This document shows positions 1 through 8,628 of a stretch of DNA of 64,000 bases, piece after piece. Position numbers and translations under genes: made by a program. Each line of letters begins with the position of its first letter. Positions within the stretch are counted from its first letter, which is position 1. The stretch comes from Mycobacteriales bacterium (GTDB lineage Bacteria; Actinomycetota; Actinomycetes; Mycobacteriales; Mycobacteriaceae), in the NCBI GenBank assembly GCA_018376445.1, contig JAHABL010000008.1:70738-134737 (forward strand), in the 5' to 3' direction. Under the pieces are notes generated by a model. It was given only the letters and a program-made list of their open reading frames with translations. It was not told where the DNA came from and ran no database searches.

Positions 1-500
1 CGAACCTTCCTTACAATGTGGCCGTCCCCGTCCTCCTCCACATGCTGGAGATCTTGCCTTCCCTGCGAACAACCTTGGTGATGGTCCAGGCAGAAGTTGC
101 CGACCGGCTGGCCGCTGAACCCGGTAGCCGCATCTATGGGGTGCCTAGCGTGAAGGCTGGTTTCTATGGGGACGTTGCCCGCGCGGGTGCCATTGGCCGC
201 ACCGTATTCTGGCCTGCCCCTAACGTTGACTCTGGGCTGGTGCGCATCAGTGCCTTTACCCCCGAGAACGCCCCCTGGGACCCCTATGATGAGTCCCTCC
301 ACGATGCCGTGTGGGCGGTGACCGATGCCGCTTTCGCGCAACGTCGCAAAACTCTCCGAGCTGCCCTGAAGAACTGGGCAGGCAGTGGAGAAGCGGCAGC
401 AGCTGCATTATCGGCAGCTGGAATCGATCCGACGCTGCGGGGAGAGCGCCTCACGACGGCAGACTATGTTCGCCTCGCACAGCACGCGGGGCTTCAGTAG
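1..500 (+). CDS. rsmA: 16S rRNA (adenine-1518/1519) dimethyltransferase RsmA/KsgA, 3' part
   Basis: The frame is open from the left edge and its first codons read N-L-P-Y-N, the catalytic N-L-P-Y motif of the KsgA/Dim1/Erm methyltransferases, so about the last 165 residues are present. The visible part holds the end of the Rossmann fold (VDSGLVRI) and the small helical C-terminal domain. RsmA dimethylates two adjacent adenines in helix 45 of 16S rRNA during 30S maturation. The family is usually 270-300 residues, so roughly 40 percent is missing to the left. It is followed 32 bp later by ispE, the usual actinobacterial pairing. Confidence 0.93.
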   Translation, partial: NLPYNVAVPVLLHMLEILPSLRTTLVMVQAEVADRLAAEPGSRIYGVPSVKAGFYGDVARAGAIGRTVFWPAPNVDSGLVRISAFTPENAPWDPYDESLHDAVWAVTDAAFAQRRKTLRAALKNWAGSGEAAAAALSAAGIDPTLRGERLTTADYVRLAQHAGLQ

Positions 501-532
501 AACCTCTGTTTTCACACCCCACGTAGTAGTCT

Positions 533-1474
533 ATGGGTGTGCTCACCGTCGTAAAGCCCCCTGTCGCCGCTTCAGCCCCCGGTAAGGTCAACCTGCACCT
601 GGGGGTTGCGGACCTGCGTGACGACGGATATCACGAGCTCACCACGGTCTTTTGTGCACTTTCCCTGCGGGATACGGTCACCGTTTCCACTTCCGACCAT
701 TTGCAAGTGACGGTATCGGGTGAAGGCGCAGACCGTGTTCCTATCGACCGCACCAACCTGGTGTGGAAAGCTGCAGAGTTGGTCGCTGAAGCGTGCGGTG
801 CGTACCCTGCCGTTTCCTTGCACATCGACAAGAACATTCCTGTCGCTGGCGGAATGGCAGGTGGCTCCGCTGATGGTGCCGCTGCCCTCATCGCCTGTAA
901 CGAGTACTTCCACGCGGGGTTGGAACGGCAAACCCTCCTCGACATGGCCCTGGAATTAGGCTCCGACGTACCCTTCTGCATGATGGGCGGAAGCGCTATC
1001 GGCACCGGGCGAGGTGAAAAGCTCCTGCCGATTCTGCACCGTACCACCCTTCACTGGGTATTGGCGATAGCCAAAGAGGGGCTGTCCACACCGGCGGTAT
1101 TCCGAGAATATGACCGGCTGGTTGGGCGCAATCGAGCGGAGGGAATCCCTACCTCCATTGGTTCACCCGACGCTCTTCTCCAGGCATTGGCAGGGGGAGA
1201 TCTCCATGCCATCGCCGACTATCTCGGGAATGACCTACAAGCTGCAGCTCTCAGTCTTTACCCCGATTTGCGGTATACGCTGCGCGCGGGGAAAGATGCG
1301 GGTGCATTGGCTGGTCTGGTCTCTGGCTCTGGCCCCACCTGCGCTTTTCTCTGCGAAGATGCCGATAGCGCGCTGGCGGTTTCCGCTGAACTCGCTGGTG
1401 CAGGGGTCTGCCGAGCTGTCCGTACTGCTTCCGGGCCTGTCCCCGGAGTTTCTCTAGAAGAACAGGCAAACTAG
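533..1474 (+). CDS. ispE: 4-diphosphocytidyl-2-C-methyl-D-erythritol kinase IspE
   Basis: A 313-residue GHMP kinase. The N-terminal PGKVNLHLGV stretch, the glycine-rich ATP loop GGMAGGSADG near residues 106-115 and a C-terminal SGSGPT motif are those of IspE. It phosphorylates CDP-methylerythritol in the cytosolic MEP pathway to isopentenyl diphosphate, the same pathway completed by ispH at 40.4 kb. The ATG at 533 is used; a GTG two codons later is an alternative. The stop is one base before the GTG of the next ATPase gene, so rsmA-ispE-ABC-F-MFS looks like one operon. Confidence 0.94.
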   Translation: MGVLTVVKPPVAASAPGKVNLHLGVADLRDDGYHELTTVFCALSLRDTVTVSTSDHLQVTVSGEGADRVPIDRTNLVWKAAELVAEACGAYPAVSLHIDKNIPVAGGMAGGSADGAAALIACNEYFHAGLERQTLLDMALELGSDVPFCMMGGSAIGTGRGEKLLPILHRTTLHWVLAIAKEGLSTPAVFREYDRLVGRNRAEGIPTSIGSPDALLQALAGGDLHAIADYLGNDLQAAALSLYPDLRYTLRAGKDAGALAGLVSGSGPTCAFLCEDADSALAVSAELAGAGVCRAVRTASGPVPGVSLEEQAN

Positions 1475-1475
1475 C

Positions 1476-3320
1476 GTGCCCACTGTCCCCCTCAACCTCA
1501 TTAACTGTGAGGACGTGTCCCTCAGTTATGGCCTAAAACCGCTTCTTGACCACGTGTCACTAGGTATTAGCGAAACCGACCGCATCGGCATCGTCGGCCT
1601 GAATGGGGGAGGAAAAACGACGCTACTTGAAGTGCTCACTGGCCTCCAACAACCCGATAGCGGCCGGGTATCCCGACGCAGTGATCTACGCTTCGCCGTC
1701 GTCACCCAGCGCTCACCGCTGCCCCCCGGAGCGACAGTGGGGGAGTCCATCCTGTCAGGAATGGGCTTGGATTCCTACGAATGGGCCTCCGATGCGCGCA
1801 TTCGCAGCACAATGGCCGGACTAGGTATCGGCAACCTCGGATTGAATACCTCGGTCGATAACCTGTCCGGCGGAGAAAAACGCCGGGTAGCTTTGGCCGC
1901 AGCCCTCGTCCAGGAACTCGATCTCATTATTCTTGATGAGCCAACCAACCACCTTGATGTAGAAGGTGTGCAATGGTTGGCCGATCATCTTCTCTCGCGT
2001 CACTGCGCAGTTGTGGTCGTCACCCACGACCGCTGGTTCTTGGACACCATCGCCACTCGTACCTGGGAAGTTCATGACGGACAGGTCGACATGTATGACG
2101 GTGGCTATAACGACTGGGTTTTCGCGCGGGCAGAACGGGCCCGCCAAGCCGCCGCCGCAGAACAGCGTCGCCAAAATCTCATGCGGAAGGAGCTGGCATG
2201 GCTGCGCCGCGGCGCCCCTGCCCGCACGTCCAAACCGCGCTACCGTATCGAAGCCGCGGAAGCACTCATCGCCGATGTTCCCGAACCTCGAAACAGCGCT
2301 GAGCTGTTGAAATTCTCCTCCAAACGCTTGGGGAAGACGGTTATCGATATCTTCGATGGTCAGCTTGTGAGCGCTGCAGGGGATGTCCTTATTGATCACC
2401 TCAACTGGATGCTGGCGCCGGGCGAACGCATTGGCCTGGTGGGAGTCAATGGTTCCGGCAAGACGACGCTACTTCGTGCGCTTGCTGGAGACTACCCTCT
2501 CGCTGGTGGAAAACGGGTGCAGGGACCTACTGTGCACATCGGGTGGCTTAAGCAGGAGCTTGACGATCTACCCACCGACCGCACTGTTCTGCAATCAGTC
2601 GAAGATGTGGCGGGGCGTGTCACCATCGGCAAAAACGAGCTCACTGCCTCTCAACTGCTCGAACGCCTGGGGTTCCGCCCTGCCCGACAACGCACTCCCG
2701 TCAAGGACCTCTCCGGTGGAGAGCGTCGCCGTCTACAGCTCACTCGCATTCTCATGGATGAGCCGAACGTTTTGCTGCTCGACGAGCCCACAAACGACCT
2801 CGATATCGATTCGCTGCAACAATTGGAAGACCTGCTCGATCAATGGGCGGGGACCCTTGTCGTCGTCTCCCACGACCGCTACCTCATTGAGCGGATCTGT
2901 GACTCCACCTGGGCGCTGTTCGGAGATGGGAAATTGACGAACCTCCCCCGCGGAATTGAACAGTATCTGGAGACGCGAGCTACCCTCGCGAAGGACGCTA
3001 CCCATCAGCAGGCGGCACAACTTGGCGCGGAGGCTGCGGATGCCAGTACCTCACAGATCGCACAGCTCACTGCTGGCGGTTTGGTGCGCGGTTCAGCGGA
3101 GGAACGAGCTGTCAAAAAGGAACTCGGTCGCTTAGAGCGCACACTGCAAAAATTGCGCAATAACGAGAAGGCGTTGCACGATAAGTTGGCGGCAGCAGCA
3201 AGTGCTACGCCTGTGGATACCCAACACCTATCTGAGCTTGATCGCACCCTCAAAGCCGTTCTCGATGAGATTAGCGAAGTGGAGATGGAGTGGCTGGAGA
3301 AAGCGGAAACTCTCGAATGA
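1476..3320 (+). CDS. ABC-F family ATPase (Uup/EttA type)
   Basis: A 614-residue protein with two ABC domains and no membrane segment, the ABC-F layout. Domain 1 has Walker A GLNGGGKTT (residues 41-49), signature LSGGEKRR and Walker B LIILDEPTNHLD. Domain 2 has GVNGSGKTT, LSGGERRR and VLLLDEPTNDLD. A charged coiled-coil tail follows, as in Uup. ABC-F proteins act on the ribosome in translation control or antibiotic protection, and Uup also affects transposon excision; which applies here cannot be told from sequence. It starts at GTG one base after ispE, and its TGA overlaps the ATG of the exporter gene. Confidence 0.9.
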   Translation: MPTVPLNLINCEDVSLSYGLKPLLDHVSLGISETDRIGIVGLNGGGKTTLLEVLTGLQQPDSGRVSRRSDLRFAVVTQRSPLPPGATVGESILSGMGLDSYEWASDARIRSTMAGLGIGNLGLNTSVDNLSGGEKRRVALAAALVQELDLIILDEPTNHLDVEGVQWLADHLLSRHCAVVVVTHDRWFLDTIATRTWEVHDGQVDMYDGGYNDWVFARAERARQAAAAEQRRQNLMRKELAWLRRGAPARTSKPRYRIEAAEALIADVPEPRNSAELLKFSSKRLGKTVIDIFDGQLVSAAGDVLIDHLNWMLAPGERIGLVGVNGSGKTTLLRALAGDYPLAGGKRVQGPTVHIGWLKQELDDLPTDRTVLQSVEDVAGRVTIGKNELTASQLLERLGFRPARQRTPVKDLSGGERRRLQLTRILMDEPNVLLLDEPTNDLDIDSLQQLEDLLDQWAGTLVVVSHDRYLIERICDSTWALFGDGKLTNLPRGIEQYLETRATLAKDATHQQAAQLGAEAADASTSQIAQLTAGGLVRGSAEERAVKKELGRLERTLQKLRNNEKALHDKLAAAASATPVDTQHLSELDRTLKAVLDEISEVEMEWLEKAETLE

Positions 3321-4783
3321 CAGAACCGACCAGGGCAGAAGCGACGAACTCTCATCGCACAGGTCCGGGGGAGAAGTCTGTCGGTCTGTTCACCGGACAT
3401 TTCAAATGGCTCGTCCCCGGACTCGTCCTGTACATGGTGGCAGCCGGGTTTGAAGTAGTCGCTGTCGTGGTCGTGATGCCGACCGTGGCCCACGAGTTGA
3501 ACGCTATGAGCTCCTACTCTTCCGCAATTGCCATTACCGTCGCCTGCTCTATTGTGGGAATTTTGCTGGCGGGACCGTGGTCAGACCAGAAAGGACCCCG
3601 CGGCCCCATCATTGTGGGAGCACTCTCCATGATGACGGGCCTCCTCACCGCAGGTTTCGCCCACACGATGGCATTGTTCCTGCTGGGACGGGCCATTCAG
3701 GGGCTCGGCGTGGGACTCGTCAATGTGAGTGCCTATGTGATTATCGGCTGGGAACTGCCCCAGCATCTCCACGCTCGTATGTTCTCCTTGAACGCGGTGG
3801 CGTGGATTCTGCCAGCCTTGTTAGGTCCGGCAGTAGCTGGTCTGCTTGTCGACTCGGTGGGTTGGCGTTGGGCGTTCTGGGGAGTCGCCCCTATTTTCCT
3901 CATCGCCACTATCATCACGCTGATCGGGATGCGTTCCCATGGGGGAGCTGCAGAGCAGAACCTCACCGCCAGCGAATGGCGAGGAAGAGCCATCCGCGCC
4001 CTCATCATCGCCGTCTGTATCGGAGCTCTACAACCGGCCGGGGAACTTGTCCAGGAGGGCAAACTGGCCCTGGTCGTCATCAGTGTCATCGCGATCATGG
4101 TGGTGCTTGTAGTGGCGGCTCGCCGACTGGTGCCACCGCACACCCTCACGCTCGGAGAAGGACTTCCCGCAGTGGTAGCCTCTCGCCTTTTCTTAGCCGG
4201 CAGTTACTTCGCGATGGAATCCTACATTCCGCTGATGGGTCAATCGTTCCGCGGGCTGAGCCCCACCCAATCTGGTCTCCTCGTTGCGTCGGGATCCGTC
4301 ACCTGGGGTATTGCTTCCTTCCTGCAGGCGAGACTCCCCGACAATCTCAACCGCACCAGGGTGCTGACGTTTGGGATGGCGTGCGGCACAGTAGGTATCC
4401 TCGCCACCCTGACACTCGCCTCGGCCAGTATTCCCCTCGCCATTGCAGTTATCGGCTGGGGTATCGCAGGTTTTGGTATTGGCATTGCTTACCCGTTGGC
4501 CGGGGTGATGGTGCTGGCGCTGTCCCAACCTGGGAAGATCGGGAACAATTCGTCCTCCCTCTCTATGGCGGAACAGCTCGGCACATCCACCTCATTGGCT
4601 TTGGGAGGCGTTCTCTTCGGAGCTCTAGTGGGCGGCAGTATGCTGCATGCCATCTTGGCCTTCACAGCGGTTCCCTTTCTCTACAGTGTGTTCGGTATCG
4701 TTGCAGCAGCCCGCACAAATGTGGGTGAGTTGACCACGCCAGCATCGGAGACCAGCGCGGTTTCCAGCAACTCCACGGAGTAA
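3317..4783 (+). CDS. MFS transporter, drug-exporter type
   Basis: About 488 residues with at least twelve hydrophobic segments. The loop after TM2 reads GPWSDQKGPRGP, close to the MFS motif A (G-x-x-x-D-R-x-G-R-R), and a proline- and glycine-rich TM5 (LLGPAVAGLLVD) resembles antiporter motif C of drug exporters. It should be an integral inner-membrane exporter driven by proton motive force; the substrate is unknown. I place the start at the ATG overlapping the ABC-F stop (ATGA), although a GTG nine codons upstream is also open. Translational coupling to an ABC-F gene makes a joint role in drug tolerance possible, but this is only inference. Confidence 0.85.
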   Translation: MTEPTRAEATNSHRTGPGEKSVGLFTGHFKWLVPGLVLYMVAAGFEVVAVVVVMPTVAHELNAMSSYSSAIAITVACSIVGILLAGPWSDQKGPRGPIIVGALSMMTGLLTAGFAHTMALFLLGRAIQGLGVGLVNVSAYVIIGWELPQHLHARMFSLNAVAWILPALLGPAVAGLLVDSVGWRWAFWGVAPIFLIATIITLIGMRSHGGAAEQNLTASEWRGRAIRALIIAVCIGALQPAGELVQEGKLALVVISVIAIMVVLVVAARRLVPPHTLTLGEGLPAVVASRLFLAGSYFAMESYIPLMGQSFRGLSPTQSGLLVASGSVTWGIASFLQARLPDNLNRTRVLTFGMACGTVGILATLTLASASIPLAIAVIGWGIAGFGIGIAYPLAGVMVLALSQPGKIGNNSSSLSMAEQLGTSTSLALGGVLFGALVGGSMLHAILAFTAVPFLYSVFGIVAAARTNVGELTTPASETSAVSSNSTE

Positions 4784-4844
4784 ACTGCTAACGAGAACTT
4801 GTGCGCCAGCTCTCGGCGCATCGATAACGGTGTAAAGGACGAGG

Positions 4845-5963
4845 ATGACCGCAGCCCAGGAGGGACATTCCACGGAACAGTCAGTTGATCAACCTGACCC
4901 CCGGCTGATCGCCACGCTCACGGGTCGCTGCTTGCACCTTCAGCTCAACAACACCGCCACTCTCAATGCTTTTGACGAGTCTCTCTCCCGTGCCATGCGC
5001 TACCATCTGCGCCTGGCTGCCACCGATGAGACCGTCGACTATGTGCTCGTCACCTCACTGAGTGAAAAATCGTTCTGTTCCGGGGGCAATGTTCGTCAGA
5101 TGGCCCAGTTTTATGCAGACGGAGAAACTGCCCGTGCAGAAGAATTCTTTGCCGTCGAATACGATCTCTGCGCGCTCATCTCCGAATTTCCCAAACCCTA
5201 CATCACCTTAGTGAATGGGTACTGTATTGGGGGAGGCCTGGGTATTAGCGCCAATGGCCGCTATATGGTCGTCAGTGAAAAAGCCCTCATGTCCATGCCA
5301 GAAGCGGGCCTCGGGTTTTGCACGGATGCCGGCATGAGCTGGGTGCTTCCACATCTGTGGGGCGATGGCGGCCAAGCCGACAAAGCACTCGGGATGTACC
5401 TCGCCCTCACCGGACGCTGGCTGAGTGCCGCAGACGCACTCTGGTGTGGCCTGGCCGGCTACTACCTGCCCTCCAGCGAGTTCCCCGCTCTCGCCGAAGG
5501 ACTCCTCACCCTCTCCTATGAACCCGGCTGTGCCCGCACCGCCATCACCACGTACCTCTCTGAACACACCCAACTCCCAGCTGAAGAATCCAGCCTGGCA
5601 GAGATTATTCTGCAGGTTGATGAAGTATTCTCGGCGCCCTCAGTGTCGGAGATGATGACCCGTCTGCAGCTAGGGCTGGACACTCGCCGCTACGGAATGT
5701 GGGCAAGAGAAGCTCTCTCCGCGTTGCGTGCCTGCAGCCCCACCGCTCTGCAAGGCACCTTCCTGGCCATCGAATGGGGCAACAACTGCCCTGATGTCCG
5801 CACTGCAGTTCAGCACGAACACCGTCTGGGGGCACAGTATCTGTGCCATCGTCCCGATTTTCAGAATGGTGTGCGCGCCAAGCTTATTGACAAGAAACCC
5901 TATAAAAACTGGGATCCCCCCACTTTGGACGAAGTGGACATGGGGACCCTCCGCACCCGCTAG
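4845..5963 (+). CDS. enoyl-CoA hydratase/isomerase family; 3-hydroxyisobutyryl-CoA hydrolase-like
   Basis: 372 residues of the crotonase fold. The oxyanion-hole loops are visible as SFCSGGNV (near residue 78) and NGYCIGGGLG (near 125), and MPEAGLGFCTDAG follows. The length and the C-terminal part match the HIBCH branch (ECH_2) better than the roughly 260-residue hydratases. HIBCH enzymes hydrolyse 3-hydroxyisobutyryl-CoA in valine breakdown. No other valine genes lie beside it, so substrate assignment is by family only. The ATG follows AAGGACGAGG. It ends ten bases before ddh and may be cotranscribed with it. Confidence 0.83.
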   Translation: MTAAQEGHSTEQSVDQPDPRLIATLTGRCLHLQLNNTATLNAFDESLSRAMRYHLRLAATDETVDYVLVTSLSEKSFCSGGNVRQMAQFYADGETARAEEFFAVEYDLCALISEFPKPYITLVNGYCIGGGLGISANGRYMVVSEKALMSMPEAGLGFCTDAGMSWVLPHLWGDGGQADKALGMYLALTGRWLSAADALWCGLAGYYLPSSEFPALAEGLLTLSYEPGCARTAITTYLSEHTQLPAEESSLAEIILQVDEVFSAPSVSEMMTRLQLGLDTRRYGMWAREALSALRACSPTALQGTFLAIEWGNNCPDVRTAVQHEHRLGAQYLCHRPDFQNGVRAKLIDKKPYKNWDPPTLDEVDMGTLRTR

Positions 5964-5972
5964 GAGAACACA

Positions 5973-6956
5973 GTGACCGCCAACACCATCCGCGTCGCCA
6001 TCAACGGCTACGGCAACCTCGGCCGTGGCGTGGAAAAGTCCATCCTCGCCGCCCCGGACATGGAACTCGTGGCCATCTTCACTCGTCGCGATCCCGCCAG
6101 CCTAGACACTCTCTCCGGGAAAGCTGTCTCGATCGACGATATGGCAGACTATCAGGGCAAAGTTGATGTCTGCGTGAACTGTGGCGGTTCCGCCACTGAC
6201 CTCATCGACCAGGGCCCGGCCGTTACTCAATACTTCAACACTGTGGACTCCTTTGACACCCACGCCAGGATCCCCGAGCACTACGCAACTATGGATAGCG
6301 TCGCTAAGGACAACGACCATATTGCCGTCATCTCCTCCGGCTGGGATCCAGGTCTCTTCTCTATCAACCGCGTTATCGCCGAAGCTGTTCTTCCCGAAGG
6401 CAGTACCTACACCTTCTGGGGCCGCGGGGTTTCTCAGGGACACTCCGACGCCATCCGGCGCATTCCCGGAGTGAAAGACGCGAAGCAGTACACTGTGCCG
6501 GTCCAGGACGTAGTGGACCGCATCCAGGCTGGTGAACGCCCCGAACTCACCACCCGCGACAAGCATCTCCGCGAATGCTACGTCGTAGCAGAAGAAGGAG
6601 CCGACAAGGCGGCGATTGAAGAAGCCATCGTCACCATGGAAAACTACTTCGCCGACTACGACACCACCGTCACCTTTATTAGCGAAGAAGAACTCCTCCG
6701 TGACCACTCCGCTATGCCACATGGTGGTCAGGTGATTCGCGCCGGCGAAACCAGCCCCAACACCACTCAGGTGTACGGATTCACGCTGACGCTCGACTCT
6801 AACCCCGAGTTCACCGGATCCATGCTGGTCGCCACCGCCCGTGCTGCAGCCCGTTTGGCTGCCGCCGGTGAACGTGGCTGCCGCACCGTTCTCGATATCG
6901 CCCCGGCACTTTACGTGCCGATTGACGCTGACGAACTGCGTGCCCACTTCCTCTAA
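5973..6956 (+). CDS. ddh: meso-diaminopimelate D-dehydrogenase
   Basis: 327 residues starting at GTG with the N-terminal NADP-binding motif GYGNLGRG (residues 12-19), followed by the IFTRRDP stretch typical of Corynebacterium Ddh. The enzyme reductively aminates tetrahydrodipicolinate directly to meso-diaminopimelate, a one-step bypass of the succinylase route that supplies lysine and the peptidoglycan cross-link. Corynebacterial Ddh is about 320 residues, so this is full length. The gene is absent from most mycobacteria, which argues for a Corynebacterium-like host. Confidence 0.93.
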   Translation: MTANTIRVAINGYGNLGRGVEKSILAAPDMELVAIFTRRDPASLDTLSGKAVSIDDMADYQGKVDVCVNCGGSATDLIDQGPAVTQYFNTVDSFDTHARIPEHYATMDSVAKDNDHIAVISSGWDPGLFSINRVIAEAVLPEGSTYTFWGRGVSQGHSDAIRRIPGVKDAKQYTVPVQDVVDRIQAGERPELTTRDKHLRECYVVAEEGADKAAIEEAIVTMENYFADYDTTVTFISEEELLRDHSAMPHGGQVIRAGETSPNTTQVYGFTLTLDSNPEFTGSMLVATARAAARLAAAGERGCRTVLDIAPALYVPIDADELRAHFL

Positions 6957-6976
6957 ACCAACCCCTAAGTTTTTCT

Positions 6977-8554
6977 ATGTCCGCTGATTCCCCCTCCCAC
7001 ACATCGCCGTCTGCACATCACTCCGCTCCCACACCGGTGACGGCAGCAGGCTCCCTTGCCACAACCGGCGTCGATCCTAACAATGTGGCTGTGTCCCGTA
7101 CAGCCGGTCGGTGGCGTCCCCGCACCTTCTTTGGCCACCCACTAGGTTTGGCCAATCTCTTCGGGGTGGAGATGTGGGAGCGGTTCAGCTTCTACGGCAT
7201 GCAGGCGGTCCTCACCTTCTATATCTACTATTCGGTGACTGCCGGCGGCCTGGGTTACTCCAAGGAGATCGCCTACTCCATTGTGGGTGCCTATGGTGGC
7301 ATGGTGTACCTGGCGTCCATCATCGGCTCGTGGATTTCGGACCGGTGGTTCGGGCCCGCACGTAGCTTGATTGGCGCTGGGTTCATCATCATGCTGGGGC
7401 ACCTCGCCCTGGCGGTCCTCCCTGGTCTGGCGGGTCTCGTCGTCGGACTAGTGTTTATTGCCTTCGGCGCGGGAACCTTGAAGGCATCCTCGTTGACGGT
7501 GCTGGGTGATCTCTACGACGAGAATGATGTTCGGCAAGATGCCGGTTTCTCCGTCTACTACATGGGTATTAACATCGGCGCCTTCATTGGCCCCATTTTG
7601 ACGGGCATCGTACAGCGCGCGGGTGGCTTCCACTGGGCGTTCGCGCTGGCTGCCATCGGCATGTTTATTGGTCTCATGCAGTATCTCATTCTCGCCAAAA
7701 GCACTATTGGCACAGCCGGGCGTGTGGTTCCCAACCCCCTGCCTCGTCAGCGGAAGTGGATGTCTCTCGGCGGTGCGGCTGCAATTGTCCTGGTGGTGTG
7801 GGGAGTTTTCGCGATTGGTTGGGTGAACCTGGATAACCTTTCCACCGTGGTGGTAATCCTCACCGCCATCTGTGCAGTGGGGCTCTTCGCCGTCATGCTG
7901 ACCAGTAAAAAGGTCACCCCGGTGGAGCGTTCCCGAGTGATCGCCTTCATTCCTCTGTTTTTGGCGTCTGCTCTCTTTTGGTCCCTCTACCAACAGCAGT
8001 TCACCATTCTGCCGGCCTTCGCAGATCGGCGGCTGGATCTCACTGTAATGGGCCACGAAATGCCGCCGAGTGTGGTGCAGTCCATCAACCCCATTTTCAT
8101 CATTGTGCTTGCGCCAGTGTTTGCTGCCCTGTGGCAGCACATGGGGGAGCGGCAGCCGCATAGTTCCACCAAGTTCGCACTAGGTGTGTTTTTCTGCGGT
8201 CTTTCCTTCCTCGTGTTCGTCCCCTTCGCCCGTATGGAGGAAGCACCCCTCGTTTCTGTGGTGGTCTTGCTGCTGGTGGCGACGGTAGGCGAACTTTTCC
8301 TCTCACCTATCGGTAACTCCTTGGCGACACGCCTAGCTCCACAAGCTTTCCACACCCAGATGGTGGCACTCTTCCTACTGTCAGTCGCTATTGGCTCGGC
8401 AGCGGCCGGCTCGTTGGCGCAGCTGGCGGATGTGGATGATCCGGGCTCTACCGGCCCTTACTTCCTCATCCTGGGAATCGTCACCATACTCTTGAGCGTG
8501 GTGTTTTTCCTGTTGCGTCGGTGGATCGACAAGAAGATGGTGGGAATACACTAA
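6977..8554 (+). CDS. POT/PTR2 family proton-dependent oligopeptide transporter
   Basis: 525 residues. After a 50-residue polar N-terminus comes the family signature: ANLFGVEMWERFSFYGM holds the E-x-x-E-R-F-x-Y-Y-like motif (here ERFSFYG), and GAYGGMVYLASIIGSWISD and FYMGINIG-like segments follow. Twelve or more membrane spans are evident. POT carriers import di- and tripeptides with protons (DtpT group). It lies 20 bp after ddh, so it may share its transcript. The converging prfC gene is separated by a strong bidirectional hairpin. Confidence 0.9.
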   Translation: MSADSPSHTSPSAHHSAPTPVTAAGSLATTGVDPNNVAVSRTAGRWRPRTFFGHPLGLANLFGVEMWERFSFYGMQAVLTFYIYYSVTAGGLGYSKEIAYSIVGAYGGMVYLASIIGSWISDRWFGPARSLIGAGFIIMLGHLALAVLPGLAGLVVGLVFIAFGAGTLKASSLTVLGDLYDENDVRQDAGFSVYYMGINIGAFIGPILTGIVQRAGGFHWAFALAAIGMFIGLMQYLILAKSTIGTAGRVVPNPLPRQRKWMSLGGAAAIVLVVWGVFAIGWVNLDNLSTVVVILTAICAVGLFAVMLTSKKVTPVERSRVIAFIPLFLASALFWSLYQQQFTILPAFADRRLDLTVMGHEMPPSVVQSINPIFIIVLAPVFAALWQHMGERQPHSSTKFALGVFFCGLSFLVFVPFARMEEAPLVSVVVLLLVATVGELFLSPIGNSLATRLAPQAFHTQMVALFLLSVAIGSAAAGSLAQLADVDDPGSTGPYFLILGIVTILLSVVFFLLRRWIDKKMVGIH

Positions 8555-8576
8555 CTCTGTGTGAATGACGCTTCTA

Positions 8577-8617
8577 CGCCAACCGCCGCTTCCCTCAGTG
8601 GGATGCGGCGGTTGGCG
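8577..8617. terminator. bidirectional intrinsic terminator between POT gene and prfC
   Basis: A perfect 13-bp stem, CGCCAACCGCCGC at 8577-8589 and its complement at 8605-8617, encloses a 15-base loop. It sits between two converging genes. Confidence 0.75.
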
Positions 8618-8628
8618 TTGGGTAGGGA